NCBI RefSeq assembly: GCF_947495255.1
Contig: NZ_CANLYI010000008.1
Span: 62,001 to 126,000 of the forward strand
From: an uncultured Winogradskyella sp.
GTDB taxonomy: Bacteria; Bacteroidota; Bacteroidia; Flavobacteriales; Flavobacteriaceae
Length of the DNA: 64,000 bases
Reading direction: 5' to 3'
The position numbers were made by a program, and so were the translations under genes. Below the pieces are notes generated by a model. That model made no database searches and was not told the origin of the DNA. It was given only the letters and a program-made list of their open reading frames with translations. Each line of letters opens with the position of its first letter. The first letter of the stretch is position 1. Positions 7,804 through 17,570 of the stretch are shown in pieces.

Positions 7804-9774
7804 TTATCGTCGCTTCTTCCGAGACTTATGTTTACGCTTTCTACGAGAATCACTTGAAGAATTCGTTGCAGTTGCAGGTACTGCATCATCAAAAGTGTTT
7901 TTAACCGCTTTAAGATTGACACTTTTCCATCCCTTACTTTCGGTTTCTGGCACTAATGCTTCTACTAAATCCTTTCTTCCAACTTTATTTAAAGTCTTTC
8001 TGATCCAATCTTTATTTTCCTTTTTGTACCAAAAGAAGAAACGATGCTGTTCATCTTTTTCCTTTTTAGATTTAGGCGTTTTAGTTGGTTTTAAAGTATA
8101 TGGATGATAACCACTGTAATAAATTACTGTAGCAACTGTCATTGGTGTTGGTGTAAACCCTTGTACTTGCTCTAACTGAAAGCCCATATCTTTTGTTTCT
8201 GCAGCCAAGTTTGCCATATCCTCTACCTCACATGCAGGATGATTAGATATAAAATAAGGAATCAACTGAAGTTTTAAATTTTTTGCTACATTAATTTTAT
8301 CGAAACGCTCTTTAAACTTATGAAAATACTTAAATGAAGGTTTACGCATCAACTTTAAAACAGGATCAGAGGTATGCTCTGGCGCTACTTTTAAACGACC
8401 AGAAATATGTTTAGTCATTACCTCTTCCGTGTAATCGTCTAATTCTTTTGGATCTGCATTTTTATTGAATTCTGGCACTAACATATCATGACGAATACCA
8501 CTACCAATAAATGATTTCTTTATTTTCGGATGTTTATCAACCGCCTGATATAACTCAGTTAACGGCTTATGTGACGTATCTAAATTACTACAAATTACAG
8601 GTGAAATACAAGAAGGTGCTACACATTTATCGCAAATGGATTGCACTTTTCCTTTCATCTTATACATATTAGCAGATGGTCCGCCAATATCTGATAAATA
8701 GCCTTTAAAATCTGGCATATTTGCCACTTTATCAACTTCTCTTAATACAGATTCTTGACTACGACTAGCAATAAATTTTCCTTGATGTGCAGAAATAGTA
8801 CAGAAACTACAACCACCGAAACATCCACGGTGAATGTTTATAGAAAACTTAATCATTTCAAACGCAGGTATTGGTCCACGCTTATTGTATTTTGGATGCG
8901 GTAATCTTGTATATGGCAAATCGAAAGACGCATCTATCTCCTCTTCTAACATTGTTGGAAATGGTGGATTAATCACCAATGTTCTGTCATTAACTTGTTG
9001 AAAAATTCGATTTGCTTTTAACTTATTTGATTCTTGCTCAATCACTTTAAAGTTAGAGGCAAATTTCTTCTTATCGTTTAAACAAATTGTATGCGAATGA
9101 ATTTCGACGTCATCCCAGTTCTTGTTTTTAGGAATCGCCTCATTTTTATTTACTAAAACAGCCGTTTGTTTTATTGTTCTTAAACTAGAAAATGGCACTC
9201 CCTTTTGTAATAATTCAACAATTTCTCGCAAAGGTTGTTCTCCCATTCCGTAAACCAACATATCTGCTTTAGAAGTTTCTAAAATAGATGGCATTAGTTT
9301 ATCGCTCCAATAATCGTAATGTGTAACACGACGCAATGATGCTTCAATACCACCAATTAAAACAGGCACATCTGGGAATTTTTCTTTTAATATCTTAGAA
9401 TACACTGAAGTTGCGTAATCTGGTCTAAACCCTTTGTCACCATTTGGTGTGTAAGCATCATTATCACGACGTTTCTTAGTCGCTGTATAGTTACTTACCA
9501 TAGGATCCATACAACCACCTGTAACACCAAAGAATAATCTTGGTGTTCCTAGTTTTGTAAAATCTTGTAAATTATCGTTAACACTTGGTTGCGGAACGAT
9601 AGCCACTTTTAAACCGTAACTTTCTAAAATACGACCAATTACAGCTGGTCCAAAAGATGGATGGTCTACATAAGCATCTCCACTAAATAGAATGACATCT
9701 AATTCTTCCCAACCTCTAAGTTTTACTTCTTTGTTAGTTGTAGGCAGCCAATCTGTAAGTTGATTAATTTTCAT
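7804..9774 (-). CDS. ygiQ: YgiQ-family radical SAM protein
   Basis: A 656-residue radical S-adenosylmethionine protein. The cluster motif C318-x3-C322-x2-C325 in HRGCFGGCSFC is followed by TISAHQGKFI. The N-terminal region (FSGDAYVDHPSFGPAVIGR) is characteristic of YgiQ/UPF0313. Further Cys residues at about 385-398 (CDKCVAPSCISPVIC) may bind a second cluster. The C-terminus ends in a lysine/arginine-rich tail (SDSRRKRKHKSRKKRR), suggesting nucleic acid or ribosome contact. The function of the family is not established as far as I know. It is co-directional with the neighbouring esterase, 54 bases away. Confidence 0.92.
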   Translation of the reverse strand: MKINQLTDWLPTTNKEVKLRGWEELDVILFSGDAYVDHPSFGPAVIGRILESYGLKVAIVPQPSVNDNLQDFTKLGTPRLFFGVTGGCMDPMVSNYTATKKRRDNDAYTPNGDKGFRPDYATSVYSKILKEKFPDVPVLIGGIEASLRRVTHYDYWSDKLMPSILETSKADMLVYGMGEQPLREIVELLQKGVPFSSLRTIKQTAVLVNKNEAIPKNKNWDDVEIHSHTICLNDKKKFASNFKVIEQESNKLKANRIFQQVNDRTLVINPPFPTMLEEEIDASFDLPYTRLPHPKYNKRGPIPAFEMIKFSINIHRGCFGGCSFCTISAHQGKFIASRSQESVLREVDKVANMPDFKGYLSDIGGPSANMYKMKGKVQSICDKCVAPSCISPVICSNLDTSHKPLTELYQAVDKHPKIKKSFIGSGIRHDMLVPEFNKNADPKELDDYTEEVMTKHISGRLKVAPEHTSDPVLKLMRKPSFKYFHKFKERFDKINVAKNLKLQLIPYFISNHPACEVEDMANLAAETKDMGFQLEQVQGFTPTPMTVATVIYYSGYHPYTLKPTKTPKSKKEKDEQHRFFFWYKKENKDWIRKTLNKVGRKDLVEALVPETESKGWKSVNLKAVKNTFDDAVPATATNSSSDSRRKRKHKSRKKRR

Positions 9775-9828
9775 AGTGCTGCAAAGATACAGTTAAATTA
9801 ACGTTATGAAATATTACTGTTAAAACTA

Positions 9829-10650
9829 CTATTCAGCTTTAACATTTAAAATCCAAGTAAGGGCTTTTTCTTTAGTCGCTCTAAAAATGGTACTGTGGTC
9901 TTCATTAGGCTCATCAGAGTGTTTCCATGTTAGGTTTTGTGGCGTATTACTTTCTAATGTTTTTGCTAAATTATTAGTATGTACAGAAATATCTTCTACG
10001 CTAGAACCTGCAAACCAAAGTCTTGTAGGTTGTAAAGGCTGGCTATTTATCAATATCTTCGCGTTTTGTTCTAAGTAATTATCATTCCACCAAAGTGAAG
10101 GATCCATTGCTACATAAAAATTAAAGGTATCTGGTTTTAATAATAATGTTTCAACCACAAATAAGCCTGCTAGAGATTCTCCAATAATACCTTTTTCATT
10201 GGTTGTTCTGTATCTTTTATTTATTTCAGGCATTAATTCATCTGAAATAAAAGCTCTAAATACTTTTGCGCCATCTGTTAATGGACAATATTCTTCATCT
10301 GCCTTAACTTCTGAAAAGCCTGATAAATCTCTTCGTCTATCTGTATTCTCAATTCCCACTAATATAATTGGAGGAATACTTTTATTCTCTACCAATTTCG
10401 CAATAGTATTTGCTATGTGCGGAAAATCTTCTTGTACTACACCTCCATCTGGCATATACAAAACAGGAAAAGAATCTTTGCTCGTTTTATAATTAGGAGG
10501 TGTCCAAACATTAATTACTCTAGTTTCATTTACAATTTTGGATTCAATGGTAAAATCATCATGTTCTGGAATTGGGTCATTAAATTGTGCTGTGTTTTTA
10601 CAACTCAACGTCACAATCAATAATACTGATAAATAAATGCACTTTTTCAT
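9829..10650 (-). CDS. Lipoprotein esterase of the EntD/IroE-like alpha/beta hydrolase family
   Basis: A 273-residue protein with a lipobox (TLSC, Cys17). The core resembles the putative esterase family that includes IroE and ferri-bacillibactin esterase: PVLYMPDGG near residue 65 and the nucleophile elbow GIIGESLAG with S159. MDPSLWW follows, and a C-terminal HSTIF histidine probably completes the triad. Lipidation places it on the periplasmic or outer-membrane side. It could act on siderophore or other esters, but no siderophore genes are nearby, so the substrate is open. It sits between ygiQ and the metallo-hydrolase gene, all on the same strand. Confidence 0.82.
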   Translation of the reverse strand: MKKCIYLSVLLIVTLSCKNTAQFNDPIPEHDDFTIESKIVNETRVINVWTPPNYKTSKDSFPVLYMPDGGVVQEDFPHIANTIAKLVENKSIPPIILVGIENTDRRRDLSGFSEVKADEEYCPLTDGAKVFRAFISDELMPEINKRYRTTNEKGIIGESLAGLFVVETLLLKPDTFNFYVAMDPSLWWNDNYLEQNAKILINSQPLQPTRLWFAGSSVEDISVHTNNLAKTLESNTPQNLTWKHSDEPNEDHSTIFRATKEKALTWILNVKAE

Positions 10651-10685
10651 ACTTTATAGATTAGAATAATCAGTTTGTTTTGTTT

Positions 10686-11363
10686 CTACAATTCTACACT
10701 TTCACCAATATCCAATAACATTAAATCCTTATTCTTATCAAAGAATTTTCGTTTGGCTTCTTCATGATTAATCTCAATATATCCAAATGTATCAAAATGA
10801 TACCCTAAGACTTTATCGCATTCTACTAAATCACTCGCCAAAATAGCATCTTCTATTCCCATGGTGAAATTATCTCCAATTGGTAAAATAGCTAAATCTA
10901 ATTTAGTTTGCATCGGAATGAGCTTCATATCCATCGTTAACGCTGTATCACCAGCAATATAAATAGTTTTGTGCTCTCCTTCTATAATAAAACCTCCTGG
11001 TTGACCTCCATAACTACCATCTGGAAATGATGATGTATGTATGGCATTTACATATTTAAGATTTCCAAATTCAAAATCCCAAGAACCACCTAAATTCATA
11101 GGATGACCCTCTAATCCCTTTTTCTGATAATGTTCAACAATTTCAAAGTTAGAAACAATTATGGCGCCTGTGCGTTTAGCAATAGCTTCAACATCTAAAG
11201 TATGATCTTGATGTGCATGTGTTACTAAAATATAGTCGGCTTTTAGAGTATTAATATCAATGCTTGAAGCTTTTTCATTTCCTGAGATAAATGGATCAAC
11301 TAAAATATATGTATCCTTTATTTGAATGCCTAATGAAGCATGACCGTAGAATGTAATTTTCAT
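10686..11363 (-). CDS. UPF0173-type metal-dependent hydrolase (metallo-beta-lactamase fold)
   Basis: A 225-residue single-domain MBL-fold protein. The first metal site is THAHQDHTLD (H49, H51, D53, H54). IHTSSFPDGSYGGQPGGF and IYIAGDTAL carry further ligands, and LGYHFDTFGYIE provides the late histidine. The length and motifs fit the YtkL/UPF0173 family. It has no signal peptide, so it is cytoplasmic. The reaction is unknown. It is 35 bases from the downstream esterase start and 47 bases from menA, so cotranscription with menA is likely. Confidence 0.87.
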   Translation of the reverse strand: MKITFYGHASLGIQIKDTYILVDPFISGNEKASSIDINTLKADYILVTHAHQDHTLDVEAIAKRTGAIIVSNFEIVEHYQKKGLEGHPMNLGGSWDFEFGNLKYVNAIHTSSFPDGSYGGQPGGFIIEGEHKTIYIAGDTALTMDMKLIPMQTKLDLAILPIGDNFTMGIEDAILASDLVECDKVLGYHFDTFGYIEINHEEAKRKFFDKNKDLMLLDIGESVEL

Positions 11364-11410
11364 GTGTTATTATTTAGAAATAAATTTAAAAATAGAATGG
11401 AACACTAAAA

Positions 11411-12316
11411 TTAATATAATATATAACCAATACCTAATAGTACAGAATATAGAAATGTTGACAATGCCACAACTTTTAATTGGCTATCAAAATCACTTGG
11501 AGAATGAGCAACCCTAATCTTTTTTACGTGAATAATTAAAGGAATAAATGCTATTAAATATAAAAAATTGTAAAGCTCAACATAATATAAGATTGAGAAA
11601 ACTAACGTTAATAACATAGCTCCAACAATCAAGAAATAATGATATTTTTTGGCACGTGGCAAACCTAATTTAACTGCTAGAGTAATTTTATTTGATTTTT
11701 CGTCAGATTCAATATCACGCATGTTATTCAAATTAAGTACAGCAACACTCAATAATCCTAAAGCAATAGCAGGTAAAATTACAACATGATCTATAGTATG
11801 CATATACAACACATAACTACCAATAGTACTTACCAATCCAAAAAATACAAATACAAAAACATCACCTAATGCACGATATCCATAAGGCGAATTACCCATG
11901 GTATATCTAAGCGCTGAATAAATAGACAATCCTCCTAATATGAAAAACAATAAAATATAGAAAAAATTTGAAGACCCAAATGCCATCCAAATCAACATAA
12001 CCATTAATACTACAACTATAAGAACATTAAATCTTATAGCTTCATACATTTCCTTTGGTGTTATAGCTCCACTTTGCAAAGCACGTTCTGGCCCTACGCG
12101 ATCCTCATTATCTGTACCTTTTACACCATCACCATAGTCATTAGCCAAGTTAGATAGTATTTGTAAACTAATGGTTGTAAAAATTGCAAGTACAAAAATT
12201 AAAATTTGAAAATGTCCATTATAATAAGCAAAACAACTACCTAAAACAATACCAGAAACAGAAAGCGGAAGCGTTCTTAAGCGCATGGCAGAAAGCCACG
12301 GTTTAATTTTATTCAT
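11411..12316 (-). CDS. menA: 1,4-Dihydroxy-2-naphthoate polyprenyltransferase
   Basis: A 301-residue UbiA-superfamily membrane enzyme that prenylates DHNA to demethylmenaquinone. The first aspartate-rich motif is NLANDYGDGVKGTDNEDR and the second is NNMRDIESDEKSNKITLAVK, both binding the Mg-diphosphate of the prenyl donor. About nine hydrophobic segments are visible. LRTLPLSVSGIVLGS near the N-terminus is typical of MenA. It follows menB with a gap of only 15 bases, which supports the MenA assignment within the UbiA family. Confidence 0.94.
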   Translation of the reverse strand: MNKIKPWLSAMRLRTLPLSVSGIVLGSCFAYYNGHFQILIFVLAIFTTISLQILSNLANDYGDGVKGTDNEDRVGPERALQSGAITPKEMYEAIRFNVLIVVVLMVMLIWMAFGSSNFFYILLFFILGGLSIYSALRYTMGNSPYGYRALGDVFVFVFFGLVSTIGSYVLYMHTIDHVVILPAIALGLLSVAVLNLNNMRDIESDEKSNKITLAVKLGLPRAKKYHYFLIVGAMLLTLVFSILYYVELYNFLYLIAFIPLIIHVKKIRVAHSPSDFDSQLKVVALSTFLYSVLLGIGYILY

Positions 12317-12331
12317 TGCTAAATGTTTATA

Positions 12332-13171
12332 TTAAGGTATCCATTTTTTAGGAAAATTAGGTTTTCTTTTTTCTAAGAATGCATCTCTTCCTTCTTTGGC
12401 TTCATCTGTCATATAAGCCAATCGAGTTGCTTCACCTGCAAAAACTTGTTGACCAACCATACCATCATCGGTAAGGTTCATAGCAAATTTTAGCATTTTA
12501 ATTGATGTTGGTGATTTCGCTAATATTTCTTGAGCCCATTCATAAGCTGTATCTTCTAGTTCTGCATGTGGAATTACGGCATTAACCATTCCCATATCAA
12601 AAGCTTCTTGAGCCGAATAATTTCTTCCTAAGAAAAATATTTCTCTAGCTCTTTTCTGACCAACCATTTTTGCTAAATAAGCCGATCCATAACCACCATC
12701 AAAACTGGTAACATCTGCATCTGTTTGTTTAAAAATAGCATGCTCTTTACTCGCTAAAGTTAAATCACAAACCACATGTAAACTATGTCCTCCTCCAACT
12801 GCCCAACCTGGCACAACTGCTATAACAGCTTTAGGCATAAAACGAATAAGGCGCTGAACTTCTAAAATATTTAAACGATGGTAACCATCTTCACCTACAT
12901 AACCTTGATGACCTCTAGCTTTTTGATCACCTCCTGAACAAAAACTCCAAATTCCGTCTTTTGTAGAAGGGCCTTCCGCACTTAATAATACAACACCAAT
13001 ATTTACATCTTCTCCTGCATCATAAAATGCATCGTATAGTTCTGATGTTGTTTTTGGTCTAAAAGCATTTCTTATATCTGGTCTATTAAATGCAATCCTA
13101 GCAACACCATTACATTTTGAATATGTTATATCTTCATAAGATTTAACAATTTTCCAATCTATATCACTCAT
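12332..13171 (-). CDS. menB: 1,4-Dihydroxy-2-naphthoyl-CoA synthase
   Basis: A 279-residue crotonase-fold enzyme that closes the second ring of the naphthoquinone from o-succinylbenzoyl-CoA. The oxyanion and CoA regions are RIAFNRPDIRNAFRP and FCSGGDQKARGHQGYVG, the latter being the MenB-specific loop. VVPGWAVGGGHSLHVVCDL follows, then QTDADVTSFDGGYGSAYLA, with the family's active-site aspartate and tyrosine region. The C-terminal KRKPNFPKKWIP is the usual MenB ending. It is directly upstream of menA in the same operon. Confidence 0.95.
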   Translation of the reverse strand: MSDIDWKIVKSYEDITYSKCNGVARIAFNRPDIRNAFRPKTTSELYDAFYDAGEDVNIGVVLLSAEGPSTKDGIWSFCSGGDQKARGHQGYVGEDGYHRLNILEVQRLIRFMPKAVIAVVPGWAVGGGHSLHVVCDLTLASKEHAIFKQTDADVTSFDGGYGSAYLAKMVGQKRAREIFFLGRNYSAQEAFDMGMVNAVIPHAELEDTAYEWAQEILAKSPTSIKMLKFAMNLTDDGMVGQQVFAGEATRLAYMTDEAKEGRDAFLEKRKPNFPKKWIP

Positions 13172-13213
13172 GTATCAAATATTTTAAGCGTAAAAGTAAT
13201 TAATTATTTAAAT

Positions 13214-14044
13214 CTATTTTAAATGAATTCCGTCGTCTTTTATTTCAATTTGACGTTCTTTATAAAGCGTGCCAATCGCTTTTTTAAAGCTTTTTTTACT
13301 CATTTGAAGTTGACGCTTTATGTCTTCAGGATTAGATTTATCATGAAGTGGTATAAATCCACCATTATCATGCAGCTCGTTTAGAATATGCTCCGCATTT
13401 GGCTCAATGTTTCTATAACCTATTTGGTTAAGAGAAATATCTAGCTTATTATCTGGTCGTACTTTTTTAACAATACCTTTAAGTCGGTCACCAACGCTAA
13501 TATCTTTATAAATGTCATCATTGAATACTAAACCAAGATGTGTTTTATTCACTATAACATTCATTCCTAAATCTGATGGATGCGAAACAATTAAATCGAC
13601 TTCATCAAATTGGGCAACCGTTAATTCTTTATTATCTAAAAAGTGATTGGTTTTACTAGAAGCTACTAACCGCTCAGATTCTTCATCTAAATAGCAATAC
13701 ACTAAATACCAGCCACCAGCTTTCATATTAAAAGCTTGCTCTCTAAAAGGGCAAAATAATTCTTTTACTAATCCCCAATCTAAAAATGCACCATACTCTG
13801 TAACTTGGTTACATCTCAACAAAGCAAAATCACCTTTTTTAATATAAGGTTTGTCTGTTGTGGCTACAGGTCTTTCTTCATTATCTAAATAAACAAATAC
13901 TTCAATTTCATCTCCTATTTCAAATGTTTTTGGAACATAACGGTTGGGTAAAAGCACTTCGCCATCTTCACCATCTCCTAAAAATAAACCAGGTTCTGTA
14001 TCTCTTAAAATTTCTAATGTATTGTATTCACCTAAATATATCAT
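13214..14044 (-). CDS. cvfB: CvfB-type S1-domain RNA-binding protein
   Basis: A 276-residue protein with tandem S1-like domains and a C-terminal winged helix, as in CvfB. Segments include GLFLGDGEDGEVLLPNRYVP at the N-terminus, FALLRCNQVTEYGAFLDWG in the middle S1 domain, and GDRLKGIVKKVRPDNKLDIS in the third. The last 60 residues (RQLQMSKKSFKKAIGTLYKE) form the DNA/RNA-binding winged helix. CvfB relatives influence RNA turnover and virulence-factor expression in firmicutes; the role in Bacteroidota is inferred only. The gene is 42 bases upstream of menB, on the same strand. Confidence 0.87.
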   Translation of the reverse strand: MIYLGEYNTLEILRDTEPGLFLGDGEDGEVLLPNRYVPKTFEIGDEIEVFVYLDNEERPVATTDKPYIKKGDFALLRCNQVTEYGAFLDWGLVKELFCPFREQAFNMKAGGWYLVYCYLDEESERLVASSKTNHFLDNKELTVAQFDEVDLIVSHPSDLGMNVIVNKTHLGLVFNDDIYKDISVGDRLKGIVKKVRPDNKLDISLNQIGYRNIEPNAEHILNELHDNGGFIPLHDKSNPEDIKRQLQMSKKSFKKAIGTLYKERQIEIKDDGIHLK

Positions 14045-14114
14045 ATTGCAAAGATATTGATATTTTAAAAGAATGCAGAAAAACTTTTAATTCTTACTTA
14101 AATAAATTTTACAT

Positions 14115-14154
14115 AAAAAAAACGTTGTAATAATTAAATTACAACGCTTTTTTT
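14115..14154. terminator. Intrinsic terminator between DUF2853 gene and cvfB
   Basis: ACGTTGTAA and TTACAACGC form a CGTTGTAA/TTACAACG stem of 8 bp with an AT loop, extended by A/T tracts. T runs flank it on both strands. On the minus strand it would end the DUF2853 transcript and so separate the menD side from the cvfB-menB-menA side. Confidence 0.7.
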
Positions 14155-14171
14155 ATAGTATTAAATTCTAC

Positions 14172-14513
14172 TTATGAATAAATAGATTCTTTACCGAAAT
14201 GCTTACATAATAAATAATAAACAACAGCTCTGTACTTAGTTCTGTTCGATTTACCGTAAGTTTCAATAACTGAATCGATAGCTTTATCTAATGCATCACC
14301 ATCACTTAATCCTAATTTTTTGATTAAGTAATTGTTTTTTACAGTAGCTAATTCCTTTGCATCTGAACCAGATACAGTTGATGAATCTGCATTATAAATT
14401 GAAGGACCTAAACCAACAGTTACTTTAGTTAATAAATCCATGTCTGGAGTAACACCACATTTATCTTTTAAATCTGCTGCGTACTTTACGATTAAGTCGT
14501 CTCTTTTACTCAT
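14172..14513 (-). CDS. DUF2853 family protein
   Basis: A 113-residue, soluble, mostly helical protein without signal peptide. The sequence (KRDDLIVKYAADLKDKCGVT, then GLGPSIYNADSSTVSGSD, then NRTKYRAVVYYLL) fits DUF2853, a family common in Bacteroidota and proteobacteria with no function known to me. It is preceded by a TAnnTTTa-like element at 14551-14558 on the minus strand and followed by an intrinsic terminator, so it is probably a monocistronic gene lying inside the men block. Confidence 0.82.
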   Translation of the reverse strand: MSKRDDLIVKYAADLKDKCGVTPDMDLLTKVTVGLGPSIYNADSSTVSGSDAKELATVKNNYLIKKLGLSDGDALDKAIDSVIETYGKSNRTKYRAVVYYLLCKHFGKESIYS

Positions 14514-14622
14514 TTTATTATATGTTTTTAGTTAATTAATATTGTTTCCCTAAAGGTAGTTATTTTTTAGAAACGTTAAATATGAAAAAGTCACATTTAT
14601 TTTTTAAATATCGGGTATCTAA

Positions 14623-16383
14623 TTATTTAATAAACTTAAAATAGTTTAAAAGAATCTCATCATTACTTCTTGATGGTGTAAATATTTCTAATAATTTTGG
14701 CTGTTTTGTTGCATTATTAAAATCACTTAATTGTTCATTTAATTCTTCATTATTACTAGCAACGCTATATTCAAAACCATACATTTCACATAACTGTTTT
14801 GCTGTTAATTTATGTTTTGTTTCAAAATAAGTATCAAAATTTTCTGTGTTTTTATTTCCAGGAAGTATTCTAAAGATTCCTCCTCCTTCATTATTAATTA
14901 CTATAATCCTAAAGTTATTCGGTATATAACTGTTCCACAATGCATTACTATCGTAAAAGAAACTTAAATCACCTGTAATAAATGTGGTCTGTTTCTCGTT
15001 AGCAACTGCTGCTCCTATTGCTGTACTTGTGCTTCCATCAATTCCGCTTGTGCCTCTATTACAAAAGACTTCTACACTTTTTGGTATTTTAAATAATTGC
15101 GTATATCGAATCGCAGAACTATTACCTACTTGCAACATACTGCGCTTAGGTATTTGCTTTAAAATGGAATTGAAAACCGAAAAATCAGAAAACGGAATAG
15201 TTTTTAAATACTCATCTTGTAGCTTTCTCCTTTTTTGTCTAACAGCTAACCACGTTGCTTTATATGTACTTTTTGTATGATGTGTAACTTGCGGTAAAAA
15301 TGAAGCTAAAAACGTATTAGGCCTTAATTTAATATGCTTCTCTAAACAGAAAAACGTATCATTTGCTAGAGATAAACCAACATGCCAATGCTGATCTGGT
15401 TTATATGTTCTTAAAAATGCTTTTATCTTTTTTGAAACGATTAAACCGCCAAACGTTAGTAAAACATCTGGTTGAAGAGCTTTTAAATCAGTATCATCTA
15501 AAGGCGCAATCATCTTATCGATACCTGGAAAAAAATCTTGGTGATGCAAGTTTGATGTCGTTTCTGTAAATACAATAATGCTGTCATCATCTGCAATTTC
15601 CTGAATCCATTGTGCTTCTATAGAATTTGGTTGTAACACACCCACCAAAATCATTTTACGTTTTGCACTGTGCCAAACATCTAACAAGCTTTTAATCTCA
15701 AAAGGATCAACCTTATCTACTCTATTTTGAATTTTGAAAGGCTTTGGGTTTATAAATAACTCCTCTGTTGTTTCATACAAAGGTTCGTCAAAAGGAATAT
15801 TAATATGAACAGGTCCTAAGTTTAATTTTGAAATCGTAAGAGCATCATGAACTTCTGACTCATTATATGTTTGAATGTCTTTTTGAAGTCCTAAAAAGCG
15901 TTCAAGCTTATTTTCAAGATTTTTAAATATAGGTAATTCATTTTCTGAAGTTCCGTTTTCTGAATCCTTTAAATCTAATTTTAAATTGGCACTATACAAA
16001 ACATGTTCTCCAAAAACATTCTTCTGTTTTATGGTTTGCCCATCGCCAATATCTACTAAATGTTTTGGTCTATCTGCAGATAAAACTACTAACGGAATAT
16101 TACTATAAAATGCTTCTGCAATTGCAGGATAATAGTTTAACACTGCACTACCTGAGGTACAAACTACAGCAACAGGTTCTTGTAGTTGTTGCGCAATACC
16201 TAGTGCAAAAAATGCAGCACAACGCTCATCTACAATACTGTAACATTTAAAAAAATCATCGTGTGTAAAACCAATGTTTAAAGGTGCATTTCTGCTTCCT
16301 GGAGAAATAACTATATGCTTAATATTATGCGTTTTGCATAAGGTTGTAATGGTTTGTGCTAATGGAATTTTTGAATATATCAT
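14623..16383 (-). CDS. menD: SEPHCHC synthase (2-oxoglutarate decarboxylase/isochorismate adduct synthase)
   Basis: A 586-residue thiamin diphosphate enzyme that adds the succinic semialdehyde unit from 2-oxoglutarate to isochorismate. The N-terminal PYR domain has HIVISPGSRNAPLN and DERCAAFFALG, the latter with the conserved glutamate that activates ThDP. The C-terminal PP domain has NRGTSGIDGSTSTAIGAA and GDLSFFYDSNAL with the cofactor-binding GDxx motif, then NNEGGGIFRILPG. The length is normal. It lies 61 bases downstream of menF, so the two are probably one transcript. Confidence 0.95.
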   Translation of the reverse strand: MIYSKIPLAQTITTLCKTHNIKHIVISPGSRNAPLNIGFTHDDFFKCYSIVDERCAAFFALGIAQQLQEPVAVVCTSGSAVLNYYPAIAEAFYSNIPLVVLSADRPKHLVDIGDGQTIKQKNVFGEHVLYSANLKLDLKDSENGTSENELPIFKNLENKLERFLGLQKDIQTYNESEVHDALTISKLNLGPVHINIPFDEPLYETTEELFINPKPFKIQNRVDKVDPFEIKSLLDVWHSAKRKMILVGVLQPNSIEAQWIQEIADDDSIIVFTETTSNLHHQDFFPGIDKMIAPLDDTDLKALQPDVLLTFGGLIVSKKIKAFLRTYKPDQHWHVGLSLANDTFFCLEKHIKLRPNTFLASFLPQVTHHTKSTYKATWLAVRQKRRKLQDEYLKTIPFSDFSVFNSILKQIPKRSMLQVGNSSAIRYTQLFKIPKSVEVFCNRGTSGIDGSTSTAIGAAVANEKQTTFITGDLSFFYDSNALWNSYIPNNFRIIVINNEGGGIFRILPGNKNTENFDTYFETKHKLTAKQLCEMYGFEYSVASNNEELNEQLSDFNNATKQPKLLEIFTPSRSNDEILLNYFKFIK

Positions 16384-16444
16384 AAAATCAATGTTCCGAC
16401 TTTAAGTCACTTGGAACTTTATTTTTTTGAAAAATAATGCTTTT

Positions 16445-17563
16445 TTAGTCTAAAACCGAACCTATAGTCCTCGTTTTATTAACGGTTTCTTCCCATTCTT
16501 TTTCTGGATTAGAATCTTTAGTAATTCCGCCTCCAACATAAATATGTGCTGTATTATCTGCCAATTGCATACAACGCAGATTCACATAAAAATTAGATTG
16601 TGTTCTCACAACCGCGTATGCATTGTTTTCAACGTTACGTCTATTAGTATTTCTTGTTCTACCCTGTTTAAGATTTAATTCACCTAGAAATCCTGTATAG
16701 AAATCGCGTTTATAATTTTCATTTTCTAGAATAAACGCTTTAGCATCTGCTTTTGGAAATCCTGAAACCGCTGGTGTAGGATGTAGAGCTTCTATAATTT
16801 CTTTTAAGTCCGATTCTTCTTTAATTAAACTAGTTATTCTTGTTTTAAGATGTAATAAGCTACCAGCTCTAACGGTATCAACCTCAGAAACATTAACTTG
16901 TTTGGTGTAGGGCTGTATTTGTTTGGTAATATAATCGGTTACAATCTGTTGTTCTTCAAACTCTTTATGTGTCCAAGTTGGTTTTGAGACCCTTTTATAA
17001 GGTTGCGTACCTGCTAATGAGATTGTTGTTAATCGTTTGCCTTCAACCTTAAGTAATAGCTCTGGTGTTGCTCCAATCCACAAGCCTACTTTTGGATGAT
17101 ACCAACAATAAACCATTGCATTTTTATACCTATTAAAAAGTCGTTTAAATATGGAGATAGGATTAGAATCTTTAAGCTTTTTAGTTTTACAACGCGATAA
17201 AACTACTTTTTGTAATTCTCCTTCTATTATGCTTTCTATACCTTTTGAAACTAATTGTATATGCTGAATTCTATCTGTTTCATTTTCAGTAATAGCAATC
17301 GGTTCTATAGCTTCAGCTTCTAACGTTTCAATATCAATTTCAGAAAACACACAAGCTTCCTTAGGGAAAAGAATACTTTTTTCATTCAAATTAAAAGGTG
17401 AAAACACAAAACCACTTTCCGTAAATGAATCTGTTTTATGCACAACATCATCCTTTTGCAACCAACATTTAATACTAGAATTTATAGGTCTGCTATAAAC
17501 AACAAATGGTAATTGTTTGGCGTGCTGAGTTTGTAAAGTTTCAAAAAATGAATCTTCCTTCAT
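16445..17563 (-). CDS. menF: Isochorismate synthase
   Basis: A 372-residue chorismate-utilising enzyme. VVLSRCKTKKL contains the lysine region of the isochorismate synthases, IGATPELLLKVEGKRLTTIS leads to LAGTQPYKR, and LHPTPAVSGFPKADAK is the substrate-binding segment of the family. YVGGGITKDSNPEKEWEET closes the Mg site. The PTPAVxG motif and the place between menD and the thioesterase gene argue for isochorismate rather than anthranilate or aminodeoxychorismate synthesis. It overlaps nothing but follows the thioesterase gene by 7 bases. Confidence 0.93.
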   Translation of the reverse strand: MKEDSFFETLQTQHAKQLPFVVYSRPINSSIKCWLQKDDVVHKTDSFTESGFVFSPFNLNEKSILFPKEACVFSEIDIETLEAEAIEPIAITENETDRIQHIQLVSKGIESIIEGELQKVVLSRCKTKKLKDSNPISIFKRLFNRYKNAMVYCWYHPKVGLWIGATPELLLKVEGKRLTTISLAGTQPYKRVSKPTWTHKEFEEQQIVTDYITKQIQPYTKQVNVSEVDTVRAGSLLHLKTRITSLIKEESDLKEIIEALHPTPAVSGFPKADAKAFILENENYKRDFYTGFLGELNLKQGRTRNTNRRNVENNAYAVVRTQSNFYVNLRCMQLADNTAHIYVGGGITKDSNPEKEWEETVNKTRTIGSVLD

Positions 17564-17570
17564 TCTCTAG

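Noticed and set aside
7730..8107. Plus-strand open frame of 125 codons
   Set aside because: It is antisense to the 3' end of ygiQ and the start of the deacetylase-esterase gene; codon use is a mirror of the basic YgiQ tail.
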